Shown: positions 1 through 8,924 of the stretch, piece by piece | Numbering within the stretch: the stretch's first letter is position 1 | Layout: each line of letters begins with the position of its first letter | NCBI GenBank assembly: GCA_963814315.1 | Contig: CAWFCG010000001.1 | Coordinates: 248,001 to 312,000 of the forward strand | Reading direction: 5' to 3' | Length of the DNA stretch: 64,000 nt | DNA from: JAFMJV01 sp963814315 | Lineage (GTDB): Bacteria > Chloroflexota > Limnocylindria > Limnocylindrales > CSP1-4 | Notes under the pieces: generated by a model | What the model saw: only the letters and a program-made list of their open reading frames with translations | What the model was told of the DNA's origin: nothing | Database searches by the model: none | Program-made: the position numbers and the translations under genes

Positions 1-617
1 GCAGCGGCCACGAAGCCCTGGAGGTGCTGCGCGCGGAGCCGGTCGACCTGGTGATGTTGGATCTGGGCATGGAAGATGGGGATGGCCATGAAGTCCTGCG
101 CGCGATGCGCGACGCTCCTGAGACTCGCAACACTGCAGTGATCATCGTGACCGGCCAGGACCTGGGCGAGGACGACCTCGCGGAGCTCGACCGCGGCGTG
201 ATCGCGATCGTCAGCAAGGGCATCCTCGGGACCACGGAGACGCGTGCGCGCATCGAGGCGGCCCTGGCTCATCGGCGCCTGTTGGGAGCGTCGGCGCGCC
301 AGGTAGTACGCCGCGCAGCCCTGTACATCGACCACCATCACGTCGAACCCATCACGCGTGAAGATGTGGCCCGAGAAGTGGCCATCAGCTCCGACTACCT
401 GACAGACTGCTTTCGCCAGGAGCTGGGCGTGACCCCCATGACCTTTCTGACTCGATGCCGTATTCGACATGCCCGGGAGCTGCTCGAGACAAGCGACGAA
501 CAGGTAACCACCATCGCTCTGGTCGTGGGTTTCTCGGACGCGTCCCACTTCACCCGGACGTTCCGTCGCGAGGTCGGCGTCTCGCCCCGGGCCTATCGAC
601 AGGCCGGGAGGAACTAG
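1..617 (+). CDS. AraC-type response regulator, 5'-truncated by window edge
   Basis: Two-component response regulator with a DNA-binding output. The reading frame is open from the first bases of the window (SGHEALEVLR...), so the start lies upstream. The N-terminal part is a receiver domain: the phospho-acceptor Asp sits in VMLDLGM, and the VTGQ segment is the usual Thr-containing strand. The last 100 residues form a two-helix-turn-helix AraC domain (EDVAREVAISSDYL, then TTIALVVGFSDASHFTRTF). The partner histidine kinase is not in view. The gene precedes a degenerate receiver protein and a GH42 operon, so it may control sugar use, but no operator is recognisable. The family call is firm; the target is unknown. 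Confidence 0.9.
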   Translation, partial: SGHEALEVLRAEPVDLVMLDLGMEDGDGHEVLRAMRDAPETRNTAVIIVTGQDLGEDDLAELDRGVIAIVSKGILGTTETRARIEAALAHRRLLGASARQVVRRAALYIDHHHVEPITREDVAREVAISSDYLTDCFRQELGVTPMTFLTRCRIRHARELLETSDEQVTTIALVVGFSDASHFTRTFRREVGVSPRAYRQAGRN

Positions 618-704
618 GGACTGGGCTCGAGGGCAGCATCCTCGCGGAATCCGTCAAGAACATCCCGCCGGCCTACAAGACCGGCGCCGCCGGCGCCACA
701 CAGA

Positions 705-1172
705 ATGTCCGTAGTGCCAGCGCGCCACACGTCCGCGGCACGTCACCGTAGAAACGGGACCGAAGTGACCGCCAGACCCAAGCCATCACCCGCGGGCCCC
801 ACCATCATACTGGTCGGCCCGGACGAGGAGCTCGCCTACCTGATGTACCGCTACGCCATGGAGAGCCCCGACGGCATCACGGTCCAGCATGCCGGCTCCG
901 ATATCGAGCGCACTCGCGCGAGCGAGGCGGCAGTGATCTGGTTCGAATCGGTGACCAAGCTCGATGAGGCGCGTCCTCGGGAGCGAGGGATCGTCGGCGA
1001 GGACACGCCCATCATCGTCAGCGGCTCTGCCGCCGACGATCGGCTGGCCACAGAGCTGGGAGCGGACCACTGTGCGCGTCACCCACTGACATACTCGAGT
1101 TTCCGGGCGGCGCTTCGCTCGGTGGGCGTCGTTCGTGACAGCGCCGGGAATGGCGGTGAGACTCGTGGGTGA
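705..1172 (+). CDS. Degenerate receiver-like protein
   Basis: A 155-residue protein, most of which (about residues 30-140) has the strand/helix pattern of a CheY-like receiver: TIILVGPDEE at strand 1, TPIIVSGSAADD at strand 4, ELGADHCARHP at strand 5. The position of the phospho-acceptor Asp reads AAVIWFES, so it probably cannot be phosphorylated, and the usual Lys is also absent. ATG at 705 is used; GTG at 765 is possible and would remove a basic leader. It follows a genuine response regulator by 87 bp and overlaps the glycosidase gene by 38 bp, so it looks co-transcribed. It may act as a phosphorylation-independent adaptor. The fold assignment is by pattern only. Confidence 0.6.
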   Translation: MSVVPARHTSAARHRRNGTEVTARPKPSPAGPTIILVGPDEELAYLMYRYAMESPDGITVQHAGSDIERTRASEAAVIWFESVTKLDEARPRERGIVGEDTPIIVSGSAADDRLATELGADHCARHPLTYSSFRAALRSVGVVRDSAGNGGETRG

Positions 1173-3192
1173 CGCCAGTCACACCGGGACCCTGACGCGG
1201 ATCCCGCGGCTCCTCTACGGCGCAGACTACAACCCCGAGCAGTGGCCCGCCGAGATGGTCGAGGACGATATCGCGGCCATGCGCGAGGCCGGCATCAATA
1301 TCGTCTCTCTGGGCATCTTCTCGTGGGCACTCCTGGAACCGTCACGCGACGAGTTCGACTTCGAGTATCTGGACCGTGTGATCGACCGGCTCCACGAGGC
1401 GGACATCGCCGTCGACCTCGCTACACCCACCGCATCCCCGCCCGCGTGGCTCGTCCACGAGCACCCCGAGATCCTGCCCATCGACATCGACGGGGTACGC
1501 CTATGGCACGGGTCGCGCCGGTCATACTGCCCGCACGGCGCGGCCTACCGAGAACGCGCCGTGCAAATCGCCACGGTCATGGCCGAGCGCTACCGCGAGC
1601 ACCCGGCCCTGGCCATGTGGCATGTCGACAATGAGTACGCCTCCAGCGTAAGCGAGTGCTTCTGCGATGCCTCAGTGGAGGCATTCCGGGACTGGCTCGA
1701 GCGGCGCTATGGTGACGTCACAGGTCTCAACGAGGCTTGGTCGACCACATTCTGGGGCCAGCGTTACAGCCACTGGGCCCAGATCCAAGCACCGCGCCGG
1801 ACACCGGCATTCGCTAATCCGGGCCAGCACCTTGACTGGCGCCGTTTCTGGTCGGACGCCTGGCTGGCGTGCTTCGACGATCAGGCAGTCGTCCTGCGTG
1901 CTGTTACACCGGAGATCCCGATCACCACCAACTTCATGCACTTCTATCCCCCTGTCGACTACTGGGAATGGGCACGACACGAGGACGTCGTCTCGGACGA
2001 CTACTACGCGGAGACGCACTCGCGTGATTGGATCGTCGATGCCGCGATGGTGGCCGATCTCATGCGCTCACTCGGCGGCGGGCGCCCGTGGATGCGCATG
2101 GAGCAGGCGACCGCTCACGTCAACTGGTGGCCTCGCAACGAGACCAAGTTGCCAGGCATCATGCGGCGCGCCAGCCTGCAAGCCGTGGCTCGAGGCGCCG
2201 ACGGCGTGCTCTTCTTCCAGTGGCGTGCCTCACTCGGCGGCTCGGAGCGCTTCCACAGCGCGATGCTGCCCCACGCCGGCAAGGACACTCGCACCTGGCG
2301 AGAGGTCGTCGGGCTCGGCGAGGACCTGGCCCGGCTGAGCGACGTCATCGGCAGTCGTGTGCGGTCAGATGTGGCCCTGCTCTTCGACTGGGAGAACGTG
2401 TGGGCACTCCAGCCTGCGGGCCTGCCCTCAGTCGATCTCGATCCGATGGCGGAACTGCGAGCCTGGTATGCAGCGTTCTTCGCACGCGGCGTGACGGTCG
2501 ATCTTGCCCATCCGGGTGCGGACCTGTCGGACTACAGCCTCATCGTGCTGCCGATGCTCCACCTGGTCGACGACGACTCGGCACGTAACATACGGGCAGC
2601 AGTGCATGGCGGCGCGGTCGCGGTGATGTCGTACTTCTCGGGTATCGCAGACGCCACCAGCCGCGTCCGGCCTGGTGGCTATCCCGGGGCCTTCCGCGAC
2701 CTCGTGGGCCTCACCGTCGAGGAGATCGTGCCCTTCGCCGCCCAAGACCGCAACCACATCCGCACAGACTCCGATGGCTTCTACACTTCCAGCGTCTGGG
2801 CTGATGTCATCCGCGTCGAGGGTGCCAAGACGGTGGCTGAGTTCACCGACCAGTTCTATGCCGGGAGGCCGGCCGTCACGAGTCATCGCGATGGCGATGG
2901 CGAGGCTTGGTACGTCGGCACGCGCCTTGAGCCGGAGGGCATGGCCTGGCTGGTCGACCGGCTGCTGAAGTCCAGTGGCGTCGAGGGCCAGCAGTGCGTC
3001 GAGGCTCCGCCCGGCGTCGAGGTCGTCTGCCGCGCCGAAGGGGAACGCAACTGGGTGTTCGTCCTGAACCACACCGACGAGCGGATCGAAGCGGTTACGA
3101 ACGAGCCCTGTGTCGAGGTCCTCAGAGGCGACAGGATCAGCCGCCGCCTCGAGGTCGAGGCAGGAGACGTGGCCGTCCTGCGCATGCGCTGA
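1135..3192 (+). CDS. GH42 beta-galactosidase / arabinopyranosidase-type glycosidase
   Basis: Glycoside hydrolase family 42, 685 residues, the usual length. The N-terminal TIM barrel opens with LYGADYNPEQWP. The acid/base is Glu167 in MWHVDNEY and the nucleophile is probably Glu323 in RMEQATAHVNW. A trimerisation-type domain and a small C-terminal beta domain follow. There is no signal peptide, so it acts on imported oligosaccharides. GTG at 1135 overlaps the upstream gene; ATG at 1150 is an alternative start. It heads a run with an aldolase, an FGGY kinase and L-arabinose isomerase. GH42 enzymes release D-galactose or L-arabinopyranose, and both are substrates for the downstream isomerase. 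Family certain, specificity open. Confidence 0.93.
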   Translation: MTAPGMAVRLVGDASHTGTLTRIPRLLYGADYNPEQWPAEMVEDDIAAMREAGINIVSLGIFSWALLEPSRDEFDFEYLDRVIDRLHEADIAVDLATPTASPPAWLVHEHPEILPIDIDGVRLWHGSRRSYCPHGAAYRERAVQIATVMAERYREHPALAMWHVDNEYASSVSECFCDASVEAFRDWLERRYGDVTGLNEAWSTTFWGQRYSHWAQIQAPRRTPAFANPGQHLDWRRFWSDAWLACFDDQAVVLRAVTPEIPITTNFMHFYPPVDYWEWARHEDVVSDDYYAETHSRDWIVDAAMVADLMRSLGGGRPWMRMEQATAHVNWWPRNETKLPGIMRRASLQAVARGADGVLFFQWRASLGGSERFHSAMLPHAGKDTRTWREVVGLGEDLARLSDVIGSRVRSDVALLFDWENVWALQPAGLPSVDLDPMAELRAWYAAFFARGVTVDLAHPGADLSDYSLIVLPMLHLVDDDSARNIRAAVHGGAVAVMSYFSGIADATSRVRPGGYPGAFRDLVGLTVEEIVPFAAQDRNHIRTDSDGFYTSSVWADVIRVEGAKTVAEFTDQFYAGRPAVTSHRDGDGEAWYVGTRLEPEGMAWLVDRLLKSSGVEGQQCVEAPPGVEVVCRAEGERNWVFVLNHTDERIEAVTNEPCVEVLRGDRISRRLEVEAGDVAVLRMR

Positions 3193-3246
3193 TCGACGCC
3201 ACGTGATGCATCAACAAAACACCCAACCACACCTGGAGGTACGAGC

Positions 3247-4047
3247 ATGACAGGGGTTGATGTCCGTCTTGGACGGCTGTTCGATGGTGAGAGTGGCAGG
3301 ACGTTTATGATCGCGTTCGACCGGACGTTGATCGAGGGTCCGCTCCCTGGCGGCATCGACACCAGGGAGGTGCTCGGACGCATCGTCGATGCCGAGCCGG
3401 ATGCGGTTCTCATGGGACCCGGTCTGATGCATCGTCACGGCACCCTATTCGCGAGTCGCGGTGCACCCGCGGTCGTTGTCCGCATCGACTTCCCCGTCTT
3501 CGCCGAGTTCTCGCGCGGTAGTGGCGAGCACCATCGCCTGATATGCACGCCAGCGGAAGCCTTGGCCCTTGGCGCGGACGCGGCGGTCATGTTCCTCATC
3601 CACGGGTTCGCGAGTGGCGCGAACTATGCCGACAACGTGGCCCTGGTGGCCTCTACCGCTTCCGAGTGCCGGCGTGTGGGCCTCCCGCTGATCGTCGAGA
3701 CCGTGCTGTGGGGCAGTGAGACCGACGACCCCCGCGACCCGGCCAGCCTGGCCGCCGTGTCGCGCATCGCCGCCGAACTGGGCGCGGACATGGTCAAGAC
3801 CCAGTACACGGGCGATCTAGCCTCGATGGAAGAGGTGGTGCAGGGCTGCCCTGTTCCGATGACCGTGCTCGGCGGCCCCTTGACCGATCTCGAGGGCCTC
3901 GAGCGTGACACAGCCGACGCCCTGAAGGCGGGTGCACGCGGGGTCATCTACGGTCGCAACATCTGGCAGCACGAAGACACGACGGCCATCAGTCAGCGCA
4001 TCGCACAGCTCGTCCACGGGTCGACAGGACCAGAGGGGTACCGATGA
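3247..4047 (+). CDS. Class I aldolase, DeoC/FbaB/LsrF family
   Basis: A 266-residue Schiff-base aldolase of the DeoC/LsrF/FbaB superfamily. Lys184 in ADMVKTQYTGD is the expected imine-forming lysine. The end of the barrel (VLGGP, then GARGVIYGRNIWQ) is the phosphate-binding signature of FbaB and LsrF. The start is ATG with a GGAGG 9 bases upstream. The next gene begins one base after this stop, so the two are translationally linked. It lies between a glycosidase and a sugar kinase, in an operon that lacks an AraD-type epimerase. That suggests it cleaves the phosphorylated ketose made by the neighbours (ribulose- or tagatose-phosphate). The substrate is inferred from context only. Confidence 0.85.
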   Translation: MTGVDVRLGRLFDGESGRTFMIAFDRTLIEGPLPGGIDTREVLGRIVDAEPDAVLMGPGLMHRHGTLFASRGAPAVVVRIDFPVFAEFSRGSGEHHRLICTPAEALALGADAAVMFLIHGFASGANYADNVALVASTASECRRVGLPLIVETVLWGSETDDPRDPASLAAVSRIAAELGADMVKTQYTGDLASMEEVVQGCPVPMTVLGGPLTDLEGLERDTADALKAGARGVIYGRNIWQHEDTTAISQRIAQLVHGSTGPEGYR

Positions 4048-4080
4048 ATGCCTGCTCGGCGTAGCGGAGAGAGACGAGGG

Positions 4081-5598
4081 ATGGAGCGTCGGGCCTATCT
4101 GGGGGTCGACTCGGGCGGCACGGCGGTCAAGGCTGCCATTTTCGACCCGACCGGCTCGCTCCTCGGGGCCGGCGCCGCCAAGGTCACGACATCGACCCCC
4201 GCACCGGGCCATACCGAGCGCGACATGGAGGAAATGTGGCAAGGAGTGCTCGGTTCGATCCGTGCGGCGATGGCCGCCGCGCCGCCCGACACCGAGATCG
4301 CGGCGGTAGGCGTGACCGGCTACGGCAACGGCCTCTTCGCGCTCGATGCCGATGGACGTCCCACTCATCCGGCAGTGCTCTCGACCGATCGGCGAGCCAC
4401 CTCCATCGTGGAGCGCTGGCAGGCAGAGGGCTTCGAGCCGGCGGTGCGCGAGTCAACATGGCAGGGGTTCTGGACGGGCAAGCCGCTCCCGCTGCTGGCC
4501 TGGCTGGCCAGTGAACGACCGGAGGTCATCGAGCGCACGGCCAGCGTCGTCTCGTGCAAGGACTACGTTCGATACCGGCTGACCGATGAGCTCGCCTCGG
4601 AGGTCACCGACCTCAGCAGTGCCTGCCTCATCGACGGGAGCACGCTCGAGCCTCCGACAGAGGTCTGGCGCCGATTGGGTATGGCATGGGTCGCAGATCT
4701 CGTGCCCCGACCCATGCTCCGACCTGATGATGTCGCGGGACACATCACCGCGGAAGTCGCCGCGGCGACCGGGCTGCGGGCGGGCACTCCGGTCGTGGCA
4801 GGCGGTGAGGACACCCTCATGATGCACCTCGGCTCGGGCATCACCGACACGGACACGGTGGGCATCAACGCGGGGACCTGGTCGATCAACCAGCGCTTCA
4901 CCCGTGGGCCGGCCGTGGTCGACGGATCGCGCTTCATGACCGCACTGTCTCACGACCCTGACATGCTCCTCGCACTCGAGGGAAGTCCGACGTCGGCAGG
5001 CAACCTATCGTGGTTCATCCGCAACGTCGTGGCACCAGCCTCCGAGATCGAGTCGTCCGAGGGCGCATGGTACGAGCGGTCCAACGCCGAGGTCGAGTCG
5101 GTCACATCCAAGGCCGACAGTCCCCTGTTCGTCCCCCAGGTGAACGGCGCCTTCGAGACGAGCCGTGCACGGGGCGCGTTCCTCGGGCTCGGCGGGTGGC
5201 ATACCCGCGCGGATCTGCTCCGGGCCATCTACGAGGGGGTCGCCCTTGAGCACCGACTGCACGTCGAGCGGTTGGTAGGTGACGAACGATGGCCATCGGT
5301 CATTCGGCTCAGCGGCGGGGCCGCTCGCAGCCACGCCTGGGTCGGCATCTTCGCTGACACCCTCGGAACCGCGATCGAGGTACCGAGCGGGGAAGAGCTC
5401 GGCGCATTGGGCCTGGCCATCTTGGCTGCGAGCGGTACTGGCGATCAACCGAGCATCGAGGATGCGGTGGCGGCGATGACCACGGTCGAAAGCCGAACGG
5501 AACCCGGGGCAGGCGGGGTGGCCGATCCTGCGCTACGCAGGTCGCTCTATCGGAAAGCCAAAGAGGCGACGCTCGAGATGGCACGAGCCCAGGTCTGA
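4081..5598 (+). CDS. FGGY-family carbohydrate kinase (L-xylulose kinase-like)
   Basis: ATP-dependent sugar kinase of the FGGY family, 505 residues from ATG 4081, which is preceded by a purine-rich GACGAGGG. ATG 4048, directly abutting the aldolase stop, is also in frame. The N-terminus YLGVDSGGTAVKAAIFD is the first phosphate-binding loop, and PGHTERDMEEMW resembles E. coli LyxK. The middle VVAGGEDTLMMHLGSG and the C-terminal RLSGGAARSHAW are the second-domain nucleotide motifs. It sits between the aldolase and L-arabinose isomerase and so should phosphorylate a ketose such as L-ribulose or D-tagatose. Whether it acts at C1 or C5/C6 decides the pathway and cannot be read from sequence. Confidence 0.88.
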   Translation: MERRAYLGVDSGGTAVKAAIFDPTGSLLGAGAAKVTTSTPAPGHTERDMEEMWQGVLGSIRAAMAAAPPDTEIAAVGVTGYGNGLFALDADGRPTHPAVLSTDRRATSIVERWQAEGFEPAVRESTWQGFWTGKPLPLLAWLASERPEVIERTASVVSCKDYVRYRLTDELASEVTDLSSACLIDGSTLEPPTEVWRRLGMAWVADLVPRPMLRPDDVAGHITAEVAAATGLRAGTPVVAGGEDTLMMHLGSGITDTDTVGINAGTWSINQRFTRGPAVVDGSRFMTALSHDPDMLLALEGSPTSAGNLSWFIRNVVAPASEIESSEGAWYERSNAEVESVTSKADSPLFVPQVNGAFETSRARGAFLGLGGWHTRADLLRAIYEGVALEHRLHVERLVGDERWPSVIRLSGGAARSHAWVGIFADTLGTAIEVPSGEELGALGLAILAASGTGDQPSIEDAVAAMTTVESRTEPGAGGVADPALRRSLYRKAKEATLEMARAQV

Positions 5599-5679
5599 CG
5601 CAACTGGATATCGACGACGGCAGCAAGCCATTCGGCCTGTCCAAGCCGACCGATGACTGAGGAAGAAAGGAGCACCGCA

Positions 5680-7206
5680 ATGACCATGGAGAGGCGAGGA
5701 ACGATGGCGTTCGACGGACTGCAGGTCTGGTTCCTGACAGGCAGCATCCACTACTACGACGACGCGACCCGGCAGAAGGTCGCCGAGCAGTCCACGCGCA
5801 TCGTGCGTGGACTCCAGGCGTCTGCCGAGGTCCCCATCGAGATCGTCCAGCTGCCGACACTGCTGGACGCTGATGCCATCCGCCGGGCCTGCCTGGAGGC
5901 CTCCGCCGACGATGCCTGTATCGGGGTCATCGGCTGGATGCACACCTTCAGCCCGGCCAAGATGTGGATCGCCGGCGTGCAGGCACTGCAGAAGCCCTTC
6001 CTGCACCTCCACACCCAGTACGGTGCCGACCTGCCCTACCGCGACATCGACATGGACTTCATGAACCTCAACCAGTCGGCCCACGGGGACCGCGAGTTCG
6101 CCTACCTCATGAGCAGGTTGCGGCTGCCCCGCAAGATCATCGCGGGCCACTGGCAGGACCAGGGCGTGCAGCGTCGCATCGGTGCCTGGACTCGCGCCTG
6201 TGCCGGTGTCCACGAGGCCCGCCAGCTGCGGGTCATCCGCTTCGGCGACAACATGCGCGAGGTGGCCGACACCGACGGCGACAAGGTCGAGGTACAGGCG
6301 AAGCTGGGGACCTCGGTCAACACCTACCCCGTCAACGAGCTGGTGGCGGTGGTCGACCAGGTCGCTGATGCCGAGGTCGAGCGGCTGTGTGCCGAGTACG
6401 ACGACGCCTACACCGTGGTACCGCAGCTGCGACCCGGCGGTGAGCGCCGTTCGTCGCTGCGTGACGCCGCCCGCATCGAGCTGGGCTTGCGGGCCTTCCT
6501 GGCCGACCACGGCGCCATGGCCTTCGTCGACACCTTCGAGGACCTCGGGGGGCTGAAGCAATTGCCCGGCATCGGCGCCCAGCGCCTCATGGCCGACGGC
6601 TATGGCTTCGGTGCCGAGGGTGACTGGAAGTCCTCGCTGCTGGTCCGCATCGTGAAGGCCATGAGCGAGGGCCTGCCCGGTGGCGTGTCCTTCATGGAGG
6701 ACTACACCTACGACCTCGGTGCCGCCAGTCCGGCGGTGCTGGGTGCGCACATGCTGGAGGTCTGCCCGAGCATCGCTGCCACCACGCCCTCCTGTGAGAT
6801 CCACCCGCTCTTCGTGGGTGGCCGCGAGGACCCGGTACGACTCGTCTTCAGCGGTGCCGCCGGTCCGGGGGTGGTGGTGGGCCTCGTCGACATGGGCACG
6901 CACCTGCGACTGGTGGCCGACGCCATCGACGCGGTGGCGCCACCCGAGGACCTGCCCAGGTTGCCGGTGGCGCGGGCACTGTGGGAGCCGCGACCCGACT
7001 TCACCACCGCCGCCGAGTCCTGGCTGCTGGCCGGGGGTCCCCACCACACCGCCTATTCCCAGGCGGTCGGGCTCGAGGTCATCGAGGACTTCGCCGACAT
7101 GCTCGACGTGGAACTGCTGGCCATCGATGCCGACACCACCGCGCGCAGCTTCGCCAAGGAGGTCCGCTGGACGGCAGCCTACCGGCATCTCCGGACCGGG
7201 GTGTAG
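5680..7206 (+). CDS. araA: L-arabinose isomerase
   Basis: Converts L-arabinose to L-ribulose; many family members also convert D-galactose to D-tagatose. The protein has 508 residues from ATG 5680, chosen because AAAGGAG lies 7 bases upstream. It shows the AraA hallmarks GWMHTFSPAKMWI and HLHTQYGADLP, with the metal and catalytic residues Glu313 (GFGAEGDWK), Glu340 (FMEDYTYD), His357 (GAHMLEVCPS) and His455 (GGPHHTAYS). It is the last gene of the glycosidase-aldolase-kinase run, 81 bases after the kinase. No araB-type ribulokinase or araD epimerase is nearby. Identification is strong from motif content; in vivo substrate preference is open. Confidence 0.92.
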   Translation: MTMERRGTMAFDGLQVWFLTGSIHYYDDATRQKVAEQSTRIVRGLQASAEVPIEIVQLPTLLDADAIRRACLEASADDACIGVIGWMHTFSPAKMWIAGVQALQKPFLHLHTQYGADLPYRDIDMDFMNLNQSAHGDREFAYLMSRLRLPRKIIAGHWQDQGVQRRIGAWTRACAGVHEARQLRVIRFGDNMREVADTDGDKVEVQAKLGTSVNTYPVNELVAVVDQVADAEVERLCAEYDDAYTVVPQLRPGGERRSSLRDAARIELGLRAFLADHGAMAFVDTFEDLGGLKQLPGIGAQRLMADGYGFGAEGDWKSSLLVRIVKAMSEGLPGGVSFMEDYTYDLGAASPAVLGAHMLEVCPSIAATTPSCEIHPLFVGGREDPVRLVFSGAAGPGVVVGLVDMGTHLRLVADAIDAVAPPEDLPRLPVARALWEPRPDFTTAAESWLLAGGPHHTAYSQAVGLEVIEDFADMLDVELLAIDADTTARSFAKEVRWTAAYRHLRTGV

Positions 7207-7320
7207 TCACCGGACGCCCGATTGCGGGCCGGACAGGTACTGTCAGCCAGATACGGCAGTGGGGCCGCTCCACGTTCCGGGGCTCGCGGCCGCTGTAGGC
7301 GTGCGGTCGAGGCGCGTGGA

Positions 7321-8670
7321 CTACCAGTTCACATCAAAGTCGCCATCGCCCCAACGGTTGACGAGGCGCTTCAGGTTCGCGGCCTCGGAAACCACACGGA
7401 CACCGACCAGCAGGTCGTCGTGAGTCCATGCGAGTCTGGCCTGGCCAGTCGGGCCTACCAGGTCACACACCATGCGACCCGCCCTCGGTTCCTTCTCATA
7501 GTTCCAGACACCGGTGGCCGCTTCTCCGCTCTTGCAGCGGCGGAAGAGATCGTCCTTGCGTGGGACGTCTGCCCGTTCGTTCTGCCACCAATCCGCAAGG
7601 TCGGACTCGGTTCGGAAGAACACGTAGGTGGCCTGGGCCTCACCGTCGTTCCAGGGGCAGCTGGCGACTTTCCAGGCCTCGACCTCGGAGGCCGCAGGGC
7701 CAGTGCTGCAGTCACGTGCCAGCTCCCGAGGGATGGACGCCAGAGGCCACCCGATGTCCAGGTTCGGGGTCGCCCGCTTGATCCCGTCGCGGATCGCGAC
7801 CCGCGCCGCCACAAGCTCGGGATAGCGCTCGAAGAAGTCGAGCTTGATGTCGAGCACCGAGCCTGGCTCGACCTCGCGCCATTCGGCGCCGTCGTTCACG
7901 ACAGGCGGCTCAGTGTCGTTCAGGACCCACTCGGCGAAGACCTCGGCCACGTCCTCCAGCGGGTGGGTCGCGGCGTATTCGGTGGCATAGACGTCCGGGT
8001 CGAACTCGGCGTCCGGTCGCCCGGGGAACGCGGCATAGTAGGCCGCGAGGTACGAGTCCTCGGTGGGGCACTCGGCGTCGGCGAGGATGGGGCACGCGGC
8101 CACGTCACCGGCCTCCCACTCCTCCGCTGTGGGCTGGACGGCCTGGCCCGGCCGCAGCGTGACGAGGTGCCCGAACTCATGCACCATGGTCCGCTCGAGC
8201 GTGGCGCCGTCTGACGACCCAGTGGTGTCGAGCGCGATGTAGTACTGACCCTCGATGGGCATGCCATCCTCGTCAGCAGGCAGATCCATGGCGCCGTCAG
8301 TACCGTCGGATCGCTCCTGGTCGATGGCCACGAAGTGGGTGACCTCGGGGCGCAGGTCCGCTGGGATCACCTCCGAGAAGCGCTCGAACACGGCCAGGTG
8401 TCCTGGGTCGGCATCGGCACTGATGGTGTCGTCGTCGAGGATCGGATACACGCCCAGGACCTTCAGGCTGTCGTTGTCAACATCGATCTCGTCTTCGACC
8501 GTCGCTCGCGGTGCCGCTCCCGATACCGTGGCCGCTACCGGCTGGGCGCCTGTGTCCCTGTCCGTCGCCTCCTCGGCTCCAGCCGGCGCCGCCATGGCGG
8601 CCGTGAGTACTCCAGCCGAGATGGCGGCCATCCATTGGACGCGACGGGTCGATGGCATGCGGGACTCCAT
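7321..8670 (-). CDS. Secreted zinc metalloprotease-like protein
   Basis: A 449-residue exported protein. Residues 1-32 are a signal peptide ending in AAPAGAEE. Around residues 161-168 is MVHEFGHLV, a zincin HExxH motif (His164, Glu165, His168). EDVAEVFAEWV further on may carry the third ligand. The C-terminal 120 residues form a separate Cys/Trp-rich domain (SCPWNDGEAQATYVFF, then GVWNYEKEP, GRMVCDLVG, LAWTHDDLLVG). This domain also occurs in the broken gene at 22.9-23.6 kb. No known peptidase family is assigned. It is transcribed convergently with araA. Start ATG 8670; ATG 8658 is also possible. Confidence 0.75.
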   Translation of the reverse strand: MESRMPSTRRVQWMAAISAGVLTAAMAAPAGAEEATDRDTGAQPVAATVSGAAPRATVEDEIDVDNDSLKVLGVYPILDDDTISADADPGHLAVFERFSEVIPADLRPEVTHFVAIDQERSDGTDGAMDLPADEDGMPIEGQYYIALDTTGSSDGATLERTMVHEFGHLVTLRPGQAVQPTAEEWEAGDVAACPILADAECPTEDSYLAAYYAAFPGRPDAEFDPDVYATEYAATHPLEDVAEVFAEWVLNDTEPPVVNDGAEWREVEPGSVLDIKLDFFERYPELVAARVAIRDGIKRATPNLDIGWPLASIPRELARDCSTGPAASEVEAWKVASCPWNDGEAQATYVFFRTESDLADWWQNERADVPRKDDLFRRCKSGEAATGVWNYEKEPRAGRMVCDLVGPTGQARLAWTHDDLLVGVRVVSEAANLKRLVNRWGDGDFDVNW

Positions 8671-8924
8671 GGCTGGTCGAGACGGTGATGCTATCCCACG
8701 CAGGCCGGCGACTCCGGGCGGGACCGATCAAGCCTGGTGAGACGCACTCTCAAAGGTATAGCGGCGTGCCCGGCGCCCCGTCGACGGGTCGTGACGCGGA
8801 TGGCCACCGATGGTCACCGTTGGCACCCGTCAAGCCCACAGTGCCACCACAAGATGAGAAGATGCCCGGATCCGGATCGGCGTGACGGCGGTCATCGTCC
8901 GGACCAGCCAAGCAGAGGAGGCCG

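Noticed and set aside
5533..7188. A 551-codon minus-strand open frame opposite araA
   Set aside because: It is antisense to a gene with clear catalytic motifs, is rich in His/Gly/Val from mirrored codons and resembles no family; typical of GC-rich shadow frames.
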